Part shown: piece by piece, positions 16,259 to 25,380 of the stretch
Layout of the letters: the number at the start of each line of letters is the position of its first letter
Numbering within the stretch: position 1 is the stretch's first letter
DNA from: Rhodoglobus sp.
Lineage (GTDB): Bacteria; Actinomycetota; Actinomycetes; Actinomycetales; Microbacteriaceae
DNA: 64,000 bases
Assembly (NCBI GenBank): GCA_025463515.1
Contig: JAODAQ010000051.1
Span: 1 to 64,000, forward strand
Direction of reading: 5' to 3'
Notes under the pieces: model-generated
The model's input: only the letters and a program-made list of their open reading frames with translations
Databases searched by the model: none
What the model was told of the DNA's origin: nothing
Translations under genes and position numbers: made by a program

Positions 16259-16912
16259 TCAGCCCAGCAGCTTCCGCGTGAGCTCGGCCGCGTTCGTCGC
16301 CACACCGATCGTGCCGACCTCTTCGGCCGGAGAGCCGTAGCCCCAGCGCACGAAGATGGTCGGGACGTTGTGGGCGGCCGCCCCGTGCACGTCGTGCCCG
16401 CGATCGCCGACCATGACCGGCCGCGAGATGTCGGCCCCGAAGTCGCGGAGGCGCACCAGCGCCTCGGCCACGACGTCCGCCTTGGCGCTGCGCACCTCGT
16501 CCTCGGAGGCGCCGGTGATGATGTCGAAGTACTTGAGCAGGTCGTAGTGCTCGAGGATGAGCGTCGCCGGGGCCTCGGGCTTCGAGGTGGCCAGCGACAG
16601 GGGGATGCCGGACTCGTGGATCTTCTTGAGGACGTCGGGGATGCCCGGGTACACCTGTGCGTCGAAGACACCCGCCCTCAGATACTCCGGGCGGTAGATG
16701 TCGAGCGCCTGCTCCGATTGCTCGCGCGTGAAGCCGGCCAGGTCACGGAACGCGTCCAGGATCGGCGGACCGACGTACGCGACGAGCTCGGCGGGCGAGG
16801 GGATCGGCAGCCCGAGCTGCCCGAAGGTGTAGGCGAGGGTGGCCGTGATCCCGGGGGCCGAATCGACGATCGTGCCATCGAGGTCGAACAGGATACAGCT
16901 GAACTCGGGCAC
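16259..16912 (-). CDS. HAD-superfamily hydrolase, phosphoglycolate phosphatase-like
   Basis: A 217-residue HAD phosphatase: motif I FDLDGTIVDS at residues 9-18, helical cap region, motif II ATSKP, motif III Lys in RSAKAD, motif IV MVGDRGHDVHGA. Similar to Gph/PpaX-type enzymes acting on small phosphorylated metabolites; the substrate cannot be told. GTG start at 16912 has TAGGCT six bases upstream on the minus strand and no obvious Shine-Dalgarno. Confidence 0.85.
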   Translation of the reverse strand: MPEFSCILFDLDGTIVDSAPGITATLAYTFGQLGLPIPSPAELVAYVGPPILDAFRDLAGFTREQSEQALDIYRPEYLRAGVFDAQVYPGIPDVLKKIHESGIPLSLATSKPEAPATLILEHYDLLKYFDIITGASEDEVRSAKADVVAEALVRLRDFGADISRPVMVGDRGHDVHGAAAHNVPTIFVRWGYGSPAEEVGTIGVATNAAELTRKLLG

Positions 16913-16958
16913 CGGGTAAGCCTATCCGCGAGCGACGGGGCGGGTTTACGGTGAGGAG

Positions 16959-17342
16959 ATGTCAGTAGCAACTCCCGCTCCGAGAAGTAGGCTGCACGAT
17001 TTGGCCACGCTCGCGAGCTCCCTGCTCATCGCGTTCCCGCTGCTGGTGAGCTCGCTCGTGAAGGCCGCGCTGTTCGCGGGCAATCCGGCGAAGGTCGACA
17101 TCACGAACGGGCTCGCCTACCTGCGAGAGCTGCTGGGCTTCGGGTTCGGATCCCTCGGGCTCATCGTCATCGTGATCGTGGTGCTGTTCGTGCTCGCCTA
17201 CCGGCAGTCGCACTCGCTCGACACGCTCAAGCTGCCGCTGCTGATCCTCGTGGTGCAGATCGTGGCGGGGATCGCGATCCTGCTGTTCACCGCGATCTCG
17301 AACAACGCGCACGACAGCTACGTGACGCTCATCGGGGGTTGA
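16959..17342 (+). CDS. small membrane protein of unknown function
   Basis: A 127-residue protein with about three membrane segments (about residues 18-40, 60-80 and 90-112) and a short cytoplasmic N-terminus. No family recognised. TACGGT lies six bases before the ATG, with a purine-rich GAGGAG directly adjacent. Followed immediately by another membrane protein gene; the two probably form an operon. Confidence 0.7.
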   Translation: MSVATPAPRSRLHDLATLASSLLIAFPLLVSSLVKAALFAGNPAKVDITNGLAYLRELLGFGFGSLGLIVIVIVVLFVLAYRQSHSLDTLKLPLLILVVQIVAGIAILLFTAISNNAHDSYVTLIGG

Positions 17343-17344
17343 TC

Positions 17345-17719
17345 GTGGACCGGACAAGAACTCCGCTGTGGGTGCACATCGCCGGAGCGGTCATCGCCGG
17401 CGCCGCCTTCGTCGCCGTCTTCCTCGCCCCGGAGCCCAGCGGTGTGTGGTCGCTGATCGGGGTGGTAGCGCTGATCGTGTTCAGCCGGGTCACCAAGCCG
17501 CTACGGCCGCCGGTTCCGTATGGAAGGGTCGGGGCGTCGTCGGTGGTCTTGGGCGTGGTTGCTATCGCGCTGGTGGCGGGTATCCTCGCCGGTACCTGGT
17601 ACCTGGTGCGCACCCTCGGTCTCGACTGGGTGGCGTGGGTCGCGGGCGCGGCGCTCGTCGTGCTCGGGATCGTGGGCGGGGTGCTCGAGGATCGGATTCG
17701 GACGCGGGCGTCGGAGTAG
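17345..17719 (+). CDS. small membrane protein of unknown function
   Basis: A 124-residue protein with four predicted membrane segments and a charged tail (EDRIRTRASE). No known family. GTG 17345 has GGGGG six bases upstream; an alternative TTG at 17339 overlaps the previous stop. The stop TAG (17717-17719) is part of GAGTAGG, which abuts a triple REP-like repeat and looks like a repeat fragment. Confidence 0.68.
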   Translation: MDRTRTPLWVHIAGAVIAGAAFVAVFLAPEPSGVWSLIGVVALIVFSRVTKPLRPPVPYGRVGASSVVLGVVAIALVAGILAGTWYLVRTLGLDWVAWVAGAALVVLGIVGGVLEDRIRTRASE

Positions 17720-17720
17720 G

Positions 17721-17837
17721 TTTCGATACGGCCGCGGGCGGCCTACTCAACCCACCGGGTTTCGATACGGCCGCGGGCGGCCTACTCAACCCACCGGGTT
17801 TCGATACGGCCGCGGGCGGCCTACTCAACCCACCGGG
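17721..17837. repeat. REP-like family 1, three identical 39-bp tandem copies
   Basis: Three perfect tandem units start at 17721, 17760 and 17799. Each begins TTTCGATACGGCCGCGGGCG, continues with CCTACTCAACC and ends with CACCGGG. The array fills the whole gap between two convergent genes, ending at the base before the nucS stop. Each unit contains the palindromic GGCCGCGGGCGGCC core. Confidence 0.9.
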
Positions 17838-18533
17838 TCAGAAGAGGCGGGAGTCAGCGTCGTCGAGGCCGCGCATCGCGTCGTAGTCGAGGAGCAGGCA
17901 GCGGATGCCGCGATCCTGAGCCAGCGTGCGGGCCTGGGGCTTGATCTCCTGGGCGGCGAAGACACCGGTCACCGGGGCGAGCAGCGGATCCCGGTTCATG
18001 AGCTCGAGGTAGCGGGTGAGCTGTTCTACGCCGTCGATGTCGCCGCGCCGCTTGATCTCGATCGCGACACTCGCGCCCGTGGCATCCGTGGCAAGGATGT
18101 CGACCGGGCCGATCGCCGTCATGTACTCCCGACGCACCAGCCGGTGGCCCTCGCCGACGAGCTCGATCTGCTCGGCGAGGAGCTTCTGGAGGTGGGCCTC
18201 GACGCCGTCCTTCTGCAGGCCCGGGTCGATGCCGAGCTCGTGCGAGGTGTCGTGCAGGATCTCATGGATGGAGATGACGAGGAGGTCGGCGGTCTTGGCC
18301 TGGGCCACGCGCCACAGCTGGGTGACGCCGGCCTCGGCCTGCTCGGGCTCCGGCTCCATGACCGTGAGGGTGCAGGGCGGGCTCATCCAGTTGAGGGGCT
18401 TGTAGGAGAGCGAGTCGGAGTGCACGAGCACGCTGCCGTCGGACTTCACGAGGAGCAGCCGGGTGGCGAGCGGGAGGTGCGCGCTGAGCCGGCCGGCGTA
18501 GTCGACGGAGCAGCGGGCAATGACGAGGCGCAC
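17838..18533 (-). CDS. nucS: mismatch-specific endonuclease NucS (EndoMS)
   Basis: A 231-residue endonuclease that cuts both strands at mismatches and replaces MutSL mismatch repair in many actinobacteria. The catalytic cluster is visible: GPVDILATD with Asp145, and AIEIKRRG with Glu159 and Lys161. The C-terminal DSRLF fits a sliding-clamp-binding tail. The N-terminal half carries the DNA-binding domain. The gene ends directly at a triple repeat. Confidence 0.95.
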   Translation of the reverse strand: MRLVIARCSVDYAGRLSAHLPLATRLLLVKSDGSVLVHSDSLSYKPLNWMSPPCTLTVMEPEPEQAEAGVTQLWRVAQAKTADLLVISIHEILHDTSHELGIDPGLQKDGVEAHLQKLLAEQIELVGEGHRLVRREYMTAIGPVDILATDATGASVAIEIKRRGDIDGVEQLTRYLELMNRDPLLAPVTGVFAAQEIKPQARTLAQDRGIRCLLLDYDAMRGLDDADSRLF

Positions 18534-18559
18534 CCGTCGAGTTTAGGTGCAGCGGCAGG

Positions 18560-19813
18560 CTACGACTGCGGGTCGTCGAAGGTGTCGACGGGAACTGCGG
18601 CAGGTCCGCGCGGCTCGCGCGCGCCGCCCGCGACGATCGCCCCGACAGCCGTGAGCACGAGCACGACCAGCAGCGCGAGCAGCACGCCCGTGTGCTCGCC
18701 GATGAGGCCGATGACGGGCGGCCCGACGAGGAACGCGAAGTAGCCGATCGTCGCGACGGCGCTCACGCGTGCGGCCGCGGTGCGCGGGTCGTCGGCGGCG
18801 GCGGACATCCCCACCGGGAAGCCGAGCGCCGCGCCGAGGCCCCACAGCACGGCACCGCCCATGGCGACGTAGGGGTTGGGGACGACGATGACGATGAGCA
18901 GGCCGATCGACGCGAGCAGGAACGAGCCGCGCAGTACCGGCACGCGCCCGAACTTGTCGAGGAGGAAGACGCCGGTGAGGCGGCCCACAGTCATCGCGGT
19001 GACGAAGATGCCGAAGACGAGTGCCCCGGTCGCGTTGCTCACGCCGTGGCCGTCGACCATCGCGATCGCGAGCCAGTCGTTGGCCGAGCCCTCGGCGAAT
19101 GCCGCCGCCAGCACGAGCACGCCGATGAGGATCGTGCGCGGGTCCTTCCAGATGCTGAGGCGCCCCTGCCACGTCTTCGAGTGGTCGTCCGCGGCAACGG
19201 GCTCGCCGTCCTCACCGATGACGTGCTCGTCCTGGAGGAAGGGGCGCGCCGCGAGGGTCCCGACCACCATGACTGCCGCGACGATCGCGAAGTGCAGCAC
19301 GATCGGCACACCGACAGCCTCGGAGAGAGCCCCGAGGCCCGCGCCGAGCATGGTGCCGAAGCTGAAGAAGGCGTGGAACACCGGCATGATCGCCCGTCCC
19401 AAGGCGCGTTCGTTGGCCGCCCCGGAGACGTTCATCGCGACATCCGTGCACCCGGCTGCCGCGCCGAAGACGAGCAGCCCCGCGAACGTGAGCGCGAAGT
19501 TGGAGGCGAAGGTCACGCCGATACCGGCGACGGCGAGGCCGACGGCGTTGGTGATCATCCCGTAGGCGACGGTGCTGCGCGCGCCGAACCGGGCGACGAC
19601 GTGGCTCGAGGCGAGCAGGCCCAGGATGGATCCGGCGGCGATGCCGAACAGCAGGAACCCGACCTGCGCCGGGCTCACATCGAGGATGTCGCGCGCGGCG
19701 GGCAAACGGGAGACCCAGGTCGAGATCGCGATGCCGGGCAGCACGAAGATCGCGAAGACGGCGTTTCGCCAGGCCACGACCTGAGAGCGCGTGAGGGTGG
19801 TGGTGTTCGTCAT
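18560..19813 (-). CDS. MFS transporter
   Basis: A 417-residue carrier with about twelve membrane helices; loop motifs GLLASSHVVARFGARST and GRLTGVFLLDKFGRVPVL. Similar in layout to the FucP/YbjJ-like drug or sugar carriers. It is divergent from a LacI-family regulator across a 61-base spacer with a perfect palindrome, so expression is probably ligand-controlled. The substrate is unknown. Confidence 0.82.
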   Translation of the reverse strand: MTNTTTLTRSQVVAWRNAVFAIFVLPGIAISTWVSRLPAARDILDVSPAQVGFLLFGIAAGSILGLLASSHVVARFGARSTVAYGMITNAVGLAVAGIGVTFASNFALTFAGLLVFGAAAGCTDVAMNVSGAANERALGRAIMPVFHAFFSFGTMLGAGLGALSEAVGVPIVLHFAIVAAVMVVGTLAARPFLQDEHVIGEDGEPVAADDHSKTWQGRLSIWKDPRTILIGVLVLAAAFAEGSANDWLAIAMVDGHGVSNATGALVFGIFVTAMTVGRLTGVFLLDKFGRVPVLRGSFLLASIGLLIVIVVPNPYVAMGGAVLWGLGAALGFPVGMSAAADDPRTAAARVSAVATIGYFAFLVGPPVIGLIGEHTGVLLALLVVLVLTAVGAIVAGGAREPRGPAAVPVDTFDDPQS

Positions 19814-19831
19814 GGTTCTCCCGAAGTCTTC

Positions 19832-19859
19832 TCGAATCGATTCGATCGATTCGATTCGA
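19832..19859. promoter_or_regulatory. LacI-type operator region
   Basis: TCGAATCGATTCGA (19832-19845) is a perfect 14-base palindrome with a central CG, as typical LacI-family operators have. It is followed at once by a second, imperfect copy TCGATTCGATTCGA (19846-19859). The region lies between the MFS gene and the LacI-like gene and just upstream of TAAGCT (19861-19866), a -10 candidate for the regulator. Confidence 0.6.
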
Positions 19860-19874
19860 CTAAGCTACAACGCC

Positions 19875-20930
19875 ATGGAGGACAGAGCAAGCGACAAGCC
19901 GACGAGGCCCAATCTCGCCGCCGTCGCAGCGCTCGCCGGGGTCTCCCCCTCCACCGCCTCGCTCGCGTTCAGCGGTGCCGGCCCGGTCTCCGATGCCACC
20001 CGCGCGCGAGTGCTCGCGGCGGCCGAGCAGCTCAACTACGGCGGCCCCGACCCTCGCGCCCAGTCGCTGCGCCGCGGCCGCTCCGGCATCGTGGGGGTGG
20101 TCATGGAGGACCGCCTGCGCGAGGCCTTCCGCGACCCCATGAACATCGCGATGCTCGACGGCCTCGCCGACGAGCTCGGCACCGCGGGCCTCGGCCTCCT
20201 GCTGCTCACCGAGCCGGGAAGCGGCGGGCCCGAGCTCTCCGTCGCCCCCATGGACGCCGTGGTGCTCGTCGGCTGCAGCACCCAGCTCGACAAGTCGGTG
20301 GTCGCGCTGCACCAGCGCGGAATCCCGGTCGTTGCCATCGAGGCCGAGCACATGCCGGACGTGCTCTCGATAGACCTGGACAACCGGGATGCCACGGCCA
20401 CCGCCGCGCGCCACCTCCAGCAGCTCGGCCACAGTCGCGTCGCCCTCGTCACCCTTCCCCTCGAGCCCACCCACGCGCGCGGCGAGCTCACGGAGGAGCG
20501 GATCGCGGGCTCCACTGCGTTCACGTCGAAGGAGCGCATCCGCGGCGCGCGGGACGTGTTCCCCTCCATCGGCGGAGTGGTCGCGGCGGGGAGCTCGGTG
20601 GAGGAGGGGCTCATCGCCGGCCGGGAGCTGCTCGCGGCGGACCGGCCGACGGCGGTCATCGCGCAGAGCGACCTGCTGGCGCTCGGCGTGATCCGCGCGG
20701 CGGAGGAGCTGGGCATCCGGGTGCCTGACGACCTGAGCGTTGTCGGGTTCGACGGCGTGCGCATCGAGGGGGCGGCGCCCTACGAGCTCACGACCCTCGT
20801 TCAGCCCGCGGTCGAGAAGGGGCGCGCCGCGGGAGTCGCGATAGTCGAGCTGCTCGCGGGCGGCTCGCCCGCGCCGCGCGGGTTCACGAGCGAGTTCCGC
20901 GTGGGGAACACGACGGCGGCGGCACGCTAG
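19875..20930 (+). CDS. LacI-family transcriptional regulator
   Basis: A 351-residue repressor: N-terminal helix-turn-helix (NLAAVAALAGVSPSTASLAFSG), hinge (LAAAEQLNYGGPDPRAQSLRRG), and periplasmic-binding-protein-like sensor domain (ALGVIRAAEELGIRVPDDLSVVGFDG). ATG 19875 begins the recognised domain; the open frame extends upstream through the operator. Probably represses the divergent MFS carrier and itself. Confidence 0.9.
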   Translation: MEDRASDKPTRPNLAAVAALAGVSPSTASLAFSGAGPVSDATRARVLAAAEQLNYGGPDPRAQSLRRGRSGIVGVVMEDRLREAFRDPMNIAMLDGLADELGTAGLGLLLLTEPGSGGPELSVAPMDAVVLVGCSTQLDKSVVALHQRGIPVVAIEAEHMPDVLSIDLDNRDATATAARHLQQLGHSRVALVTLPLEPTHARGELTEERIAGSTAFTSKERIRGARDVFPSIGGVVAAGSSVEEGLIAGRELLAADRPTAVIAQSDLLALGVIRAAEELGIRVPDDLSVVGFDGVRIEGAAPYELTTLVQPAVEKGRAAGVAIVELLAGGSPAPRGFTSEFRVGNTTAAAR

Positions 20931-20938
20931 CTGTGCGG

Positions 20939-21355
20939 CTAGAAGGCCGCGGCAGGCCCGGCAGCCTGGGTGCGCAGCGAGCGGCCGCCGGCGAAGAGCA
21001 GGCCGCCGATGAGCGCCAGCGCCACGACCGAGCCGAAGCCCGAGGCGAGGGCGTCGTTGCCGAGGACCGCGATACCCCAGACCAGGTCCACTACGCCCGA
21101 GATGATGATCACGAGGCCCCACCCCGTGATCGCGAAGCCGGATTCCGGCCTGTTCGATCGCACGAGCGCCCAGATCCCCACCACGAGGATCACGACGGCG
21201 AGCACGAACTCGTACGACACGATCGCTCCGATACCCGGGGCGTAAGGTTCGAGCACCGGGAGCGCTGCGAACGACGACCCCGTCGCGAACAGGCCGATGA
21301 CGCCTCTCACGACGCTCAGAACGCCACCGGCAACGACGAGTCCGCTTCTCTTCAT
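20939..21355 (-). CDS. four-helix membrane protein of unknown function
   Basis: A 138-residue protein with four membrane segments and a short charged loop (RSNRPES). No family recognised. Convergent with the LacI gene, eight bases apart. Upstream it faces the ABC exporter operon across about 107 bases. Confidence 0.68.
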   Translation of the reverse strand: MKRSGLVVAGGVLSVVRGVIGLFATGSSFAALPVLEPYAPGIGAIVSYEFVLAVVILVVGIWALVRSNRPESGFAITGWGLVIIISGVVDLVWGIAVLGNDALASGFGSVVALALIGGLLFAGGRSLRTQAAGPAAAF

Positions 21356-21424
21356 GGCTGGAGCCTAGTGGAAGCTGACGGGTGCTCAGGTCACTGCGCC
21401 GCCGCGCCACGCGCAGATTCATAA

Positions 21425-21444
21425 GATTCACAAATTCGTGAATC
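21425..21444. promoter_or_regulatory. operator of the ABC exporter operon
   Basis: GATTCAC-N6-GTGAATC (21425-21444) is a perfect 7-base-arm palindrome. A -10-like TAGCAT follows at 21450-21455, seven bases before the ATG of the ABC ATPase, so the palindrome covers the -35 region. The likely ligand is the GbsR/MarR regulator encoded as last gene of the operon. Confidence 0.6.
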
Positions 21445-21462
21445 AGGCGTAGCATCGCGCTC

Positions 21463-22350
21463 ATGGCAGCAGTGATCCAGGCCTCGGGCCTGCGTAAGAA
21501 CTTCGGACGGGTCAACGCCCTCGACGGGCTGAACCTCAGTGTGGACGCGGGCGAGGTGCACGGATTCCTCGGCCCCAACGGCGCGGGCAAGTCCACGACC
21601 ATCCGCGTGCTCCTCGGCCTCATGCGGGCGAGCGGCGGGGAGGTGGCCGTCCTCGGCAAGGACCCGTGGCGCGACGCGGTCGAGATCCACAAGCGGCTCG
21701 CGTACGTCCCGGGCGACGTGAGCCTGTGGCCGAACCTCTCCGGGGGCGAGACGATCGACCTGCTGACCGGGCTGTACGGCGGCGCGGACCCGCAGCTCCG
21801 CACAGAGCTGATCAAGGACTTCGACCTCGACCCGCGCAAGAAGGCGCGCAGCTACTCGAAGGGCAACCGGCAGAAGGTGGCGCTCATCGCGGCGTTCGCG
21901 CGCCGCGCCGACCTCTACGTGCTCGACGAGCCGACGAGCGGCCTCGACCCCGTGATGGAGGCCGTGTTCACCGCGCAGGTGCAGCGCGTGAAGTCCGAGG
22001 GCGCGACCGTGCTGCTCTCGAGCCACATCCTGAGCGAGGTCGAGGAGCTGTGCGACCGGGTGACCATCATCCGCGCCGGCCTCGCGGTCGAGACCGGCAC
22101 GCTCGGCGACCTGCGGCACCTCACGAGCAACGCGGTGCGCGCGATCACGCGGGCGCCCGCCGCCGACTTCGAGACGATCCCCGGAGTGCTGCACGTTCGT
22201 CGAGACGGCGACGCCCTTCTGTTCGATGTCGAGACGGATGCCACGGCCGCAGCCCTGGCGCAACTGACCAAGCACCCCGTGCACTCGCTGACGGTGACGC
22301 CGCCCTCGCTCGAAGAGCTCTTCCTCCGCCATTACGGCACGGAGTCCTGA
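21463..22350 (+). CDS. ABC transporter ATP-binding protein
   Basis: A 295-residue nucleotide-binding subunit: Walker A GPNGAGKSTT, signature YSKGNRQKV, Walker B LYVLDEPTSGLDP, H-loop LLSSHILSE. The C-terminal 80 residues form the extra domain seen in ABC-2 drug and antibiotic exporters. Its stop overlaps the permease start by one base (TGATG). The degenerate signature motif is common in this subgroup. Confidence 0.9.
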   Translation: MAAVIQASGLRKNFGRVNALDGLNLSVDAGEVHGFLGPNGAGKSTTIRVLLGLMRASGGEVAVLGKDPWRDAVEIHKRLAYVPGDVSLWPNLSGGETIDLLTGLYGGADPQLRTELIKDFDLDPRKKARSYSKGNRQKVALIAAFARRADLYVLDEPTSGLDPVMEAVFTAQVQRVKSEGATVLLSSHILSEVEELCDRVTIIRAGLAVETGTLGDLRHLTSNAVRAITRAPAADFETIPGVLHVRRDGDALLFDVETDATAAALAQLTKHPVHSLTVTPPSLEELFLRHYGTES

Positions 22351-23954
22351 TGCTGCGCCTGCTCCTGTTCCGCGCTCGGCGGGACCGAATTGTCGTGCCC
22401 ATCTGGGTCGCCGCTACCGGGCTGCTCGCGTACGCGGGCGCCGCGGGAGTGCAGACCGAGTTCCCGACCGACGCCGGCCGCGAGGCCGTGCTGCAGGTCG
22501 CGATCGCGACGCCCTCGCTGCTCGCGCTGCGCGGCCTGCCCGACGGCGGCACCCTCGGCGCCTACGTCTACTTCCAGGTGTTCTGCTACGTCGCGATCAT
22601 GGCCGGGCTCATGAGCATCTTCCTCGTGACGCGGCACACCCGCGCCGACGAGGAGCGCGGCCGCCTCGAGCTGGTCGGCGCCACGCCGGTCGGCCGCGCG
22701 GCGCCCCTGGGCGCGACCGTGCTGTGGGGGCTCGTGGCCAACCTCGCACTCGGCGTGCTCGTCGCGCTCGGGTTCCAGGGCGGCGGTCTCGCGGCAGCCG
22801 GCTCCTGGGCAGCGGGCCTTGCGGCAGCGGCTACCGGCTTCGCCTTCGTCGGGCTCGCAGCGGTCGTGGCCCAGCTCGCACCCACCTCGCGCGCGGCGAA
22901 CGGCATCTCAGCGGCGATCGTGGGCGCGGCCTTCCTTCTGCGGGCGGTGGGGGATGCCACGGGCACGCCCGACTTCGACGCGATCACGGTCACGAGCGCC
23001 TGGCCCAGCTGGCTCTCCCCCATCGGCTGGGGCCAGCACGTCTACGCGTTCACCCGGGCGGACCTGTCGCCCCTGCTCCTCAGCGCGGCCCTCGCCGTGG
23101 TGGCGGTGGTGGTCGCGCTGGTGGCGCAGTCCCGGCGCGATGTGGGCTCGAGCGTCCTGCGCGAGCGGAACGGGCGCGCCGCCGGGGGTCCGCTGCTGCG
23201 CTCGAGCCTCCGCCTCGCGTGGCGGTTGCAGTGGCCGGGCGTGGTGGGGTGGGCGCTCGGCGGGCTCATCCTCGGGTCGCTCGCGGGCACTCTCTCGGGC
23301 AGCCTCACGAGCGCCGCCGACCTGAGCGACCAGCTGCAGCGCGTGCTCGAGCTGTTCATCCCGGGCGGCAAGGGCCAGCTCGTCGACCTGCTGGTCATCG
23401 CCGTCGTCGGCATCGCGGGCATCCTCGCGGGGGCAGCCGGAGCGCAGGCGATCATGCGCGCCCGTGGCGACGAGGCGGACGGCCGGGCGGAGCTCCTGCT
23501 CGCGGCACCCGTGCACCGCAGCGCCTGGCTGCTCGGCTACGTCCTCGTCGGGCTCGTGTCCGCTGCGGCGGTCGCGCTCGCCGCGGGCCTCGGGGCGGGG
23601 CTGTCGTTCCTCGGCACCGAGCCCGAGCGGTTCTGGTCGAGCCTCGGCGCGGGAGCCGCACAGCTCCCCGCGGCCTTCGCGTTCGTGGCGGTGACCGCTC
23701 TCGTGTTCGCGGTGCTGCCGCGGGCGACGATCCCGGCGGGCTGGGGCCTCGTCGCCGTCGGCGCCTTCGTCGGCCAGTTCGGCGCGCTCGTGCAGCTGCC
23801 GGAGGCGGTGCGCGACATCAGCCCGTACGCCCACACTCCCCAGTTGCCCGGCCCCGACCCCGACTGGGGACCGGCGGTCGTCGTGGTCGCGGTCTCTGTC
23901 GTACTCGTGGCGCTCTCGGTGCTGGCCCTGCGCAGGAGACAATTGACGACATGA
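22350..23954 (+). CDS. ABC-2 type exporter permease (polyketide antibiotic exporter type)
   Basis: A 534-residue membrane protein made of two homologous six-helix halves, each with a DEERGRLELVGATPVGR- or ADGRAELLLAAPVHR-like cytoplasmic motif, as in tetronasin-type antibiotic exporters. It pairs with the preceding ATPase. Start ATG 22350; stop overlaps the regulator ATG (ATGA). What is exported is unknown; a self-resistance or detoxification role is inferred. Confidence 0.85.
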   Translation: MLRLLLFRARRDRIVVPIWVAATGLLAYAGAAGVQTEFPTDAGREAVLQVAIATPSLLALRGLPDGGTLGAYVYFQVFCYVAIMAGLMSIFLVTRHTRADEERGRLELVGATPVGRAAPLGATVLWGLVANLALGVLVALGFQGGGLAAAGSWAAGLAAAATGFAFVGLAAVVAQLAPTSRAANGISAAIVGAAFLLRAVGDATGTPDFDAITVTSAWPSWLSPIGWGQHVYAFTRADLSPLLLSAALAVVAVVVALVAQSRRDVGSSVLRERNGRAAGGPLLRSSLRLAWRLQWPGVVGWALGGLILGSLAGTLSGSLTSAADLSDQLQRVLELFIPGGKGQLVDLLVIAVVGIAGILAGAAGAQAIMRARGDEADGRAELLLAAPVHRSAWLLGYVLVGLVSAAAVALAAGLGAGLSFLGTEPERFWSSLGAGAAQLPAAFAFVAVTALVFAVLPRATIPAGWGLVAVGAFVGQFGALVQLPEAVRDISPYAHTPQLPGPDPDWGPAVVVVAVSVVLVALSVLALRRRQLTT

Positions 23955-24415
23955 CGGATGACGCGCCACGCAGCCTGAGGGACGACCCCGTCGCCCAGGC
24001 CGTGAGCGCGCTTGCCGCCAACGGGTTCCCCCGCCTCCCCGCCACCGTGCTCATGACCCTCATGACGAGCGAGGAGACGGAGCTCACCGCCGAGGCGCTC
24101 GCGGAACGGACTCAGTCCAGCGCCGCCGCGATCTCGGGGGCCGTGCGGTACCTCACGACGATCGGCATGATCCGCCGCCACGTGCTGCCGGGCAGCCGCA
24201 GGTACGTGTACGAGCTGCCCGAGCATCCCTGGTACACCGTCTCGATCGAGAAGAACGACGTCTACGTCATGATGGTCGAGCTCGCGCGGCGGGCCGCCCC
24301 GACGCTCGGCCCCCGCGGCGCGGCGCAGATGGAGGAGATGGCGGCGTTCTTCGAGTTCCTGAAGAAGCGGCTGCCCGAAGTGCTCGGGGAGTGGAACGAG
24401 CTGCGGAAGCCCTAG
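23951..24415 (+). CDS. GbsR/MarR-family transcriptional regulator
   Basis: A 154-residue winged-helix regulator (LTAEALAERTQSSAAAISGAVRYLTTIGMIRRH) with the GbsR-like C-terminal half (YTVSIEKNDVYVMMVELARR). As third gene of a tightly overlapping operon behind a palindrome, it most likely represses the exporter until a ligand is bound. Convergent with the epimerase gene (4-base overlap of the 3' ends). Confidence 0.87.
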   Translation: MTDDAPRSLRDDPVAQAVSALAANGFPRLPATVLMTLMTSEETELTAEALAERTQSSAAAISGAVRYLTTIGMIRRHVLPGSRRYVYELPEHPWYTVSIEKNDVYVMMVELARRAAPTLGPRGAAQMEEMAAFFEFLKKRLPEVLGEWNELRKP

Positions 24416-25380
24416 CGGCCCGTCAGGCCGTCCAGCGTCGCGTCCAGCTCGGCGTTGACCGTGCGGCGCGAGTCGTCGGCGTCGTACCAGTCGATGATCT
24501 GCCGCGCACCGCGCCAGAACGGGATCGTCGCCCGCCAGCCCGGCGCGATGGCCTTGATCTTGCTGTTGTCGAAGATCACCGAGTTCGACTTGTCGCCCAC
24601 GAGGCCGGGCCCCCAGTTCGGCAGAGCGGCGCCGATCGTCTCGGATGCCACGTGCACGATGTCGGCCTCGACCCCCGCGGCGTGCGCGAGGGTGCGCGCG
24701 ATGTCGTTCCAGGTGAGCACCTCGTCCGAGGTGATGTGGAAGGAGTCCCCGACGGCCTGCGGGTTGCCGAGCAGCTCGAGGAACGCGCGCGCGAAGTCGT
24801 CGTGGTGGGTGAGCACCCAGAGGGAGGTGCCGTCACCGGGGACGACGATCGGCTTGCCGCGCCGCATCCGGTCGACGATCGTCCAGCCGCCGTCGAACGG
24901 GATCGAGTTCGGGGCGTAGGTGTGCGACGGGCGCACGATCGTCATCGGGAAGCCGCCCGAGCGGTAGGCGGCGACCAGGACGTCCTCACTCGCGATCTTG
25001 TTGCGCGAGTACTCCCAGTACGGGTTGCGCAGGGGCGTCGACTCGGTGATCGGCAGTCGCGCGACGGGCTTCTGGTACGCGGAGGCCGAGCTGATGTACA
25101 CGTACTGCCCGGCGCGGCCCGCGAAGAGTTCGACGTCGGCCTCGACCTGCGCGGGGAGGAAGGAGCGGAAGTTGACCACGACGTCGAACTCGCGGTCGCC
25201 GACGGCGCTGCGGATCGACGACGGGTCGTCGGCGTCGCCGGTGAGATGCGTCGTTCCCGCAACGGGCGCCGAGGAACCCCGGTTGAGCAGCGTGAGGTCG
25301 ATGCCGCGCTCGACAGCGAGCCGGCTGACAGCCGAGCTGATCGTGCCGTTGCCGCCGATGAAGAGCATCTGTAGAGTCAT
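24412..25380 (-). CDS. NAD-dependent epimerase/dehydratase (extended SDR)
   Basis: A 322-residue Rossmann-fold protein with N-terminal FIGGNGTISSAVSRLAVERG, an active-site-like YSRNK (Tyr/Lys pair) and IVRPSHTY. Family members modify nucleotide sugars or reduce carbonyls; the substrate is unknown. ATG at 25380 has TAGGCT six bases upstream on the minus strand. Confidence 0.8.
   Translation of the reverse strand: MTLQMLFIGGNGTISSAVSRLAVERGIDLTLLNRGSSAPVAGTTHLTGDADDPSSIRSAVGDREFDVVVNFRSFLPAQVEADVELFAGRAGQYVYISSASAYQKPVARLPITESTPLRNPYWEYSRNKIASEDVLVAAYRSGGFPMTIVRPSHTYAPNSIPFDGGWTIVDRMRRGKPIVVPGDGTSLWVLTHHDDFARAFLELLGNPQAVGDSFHITSDEVLTWNDIARTLAHAAGVEADIVHVASETIGAALPNWGPGLVGDKSNSVIFDNSKIKAIAPGWRATIPFWRGARQIIDWYDADDSRRTVNAELDATLDGLTGR

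Noticed and set aside
17721-17837. Possible CRISPR array (three regular repeats)
   Set aside because: The units are contiguous with no unique spacers and match dispersed REP-like copies elsewhere; there are no cas genes.
19860-21839. Open frame of 659 codons on the minus strand
   Set aside because: Antisense to the LacI gene and overlapping the membrane protein and ABC genes; no recognisable domain.
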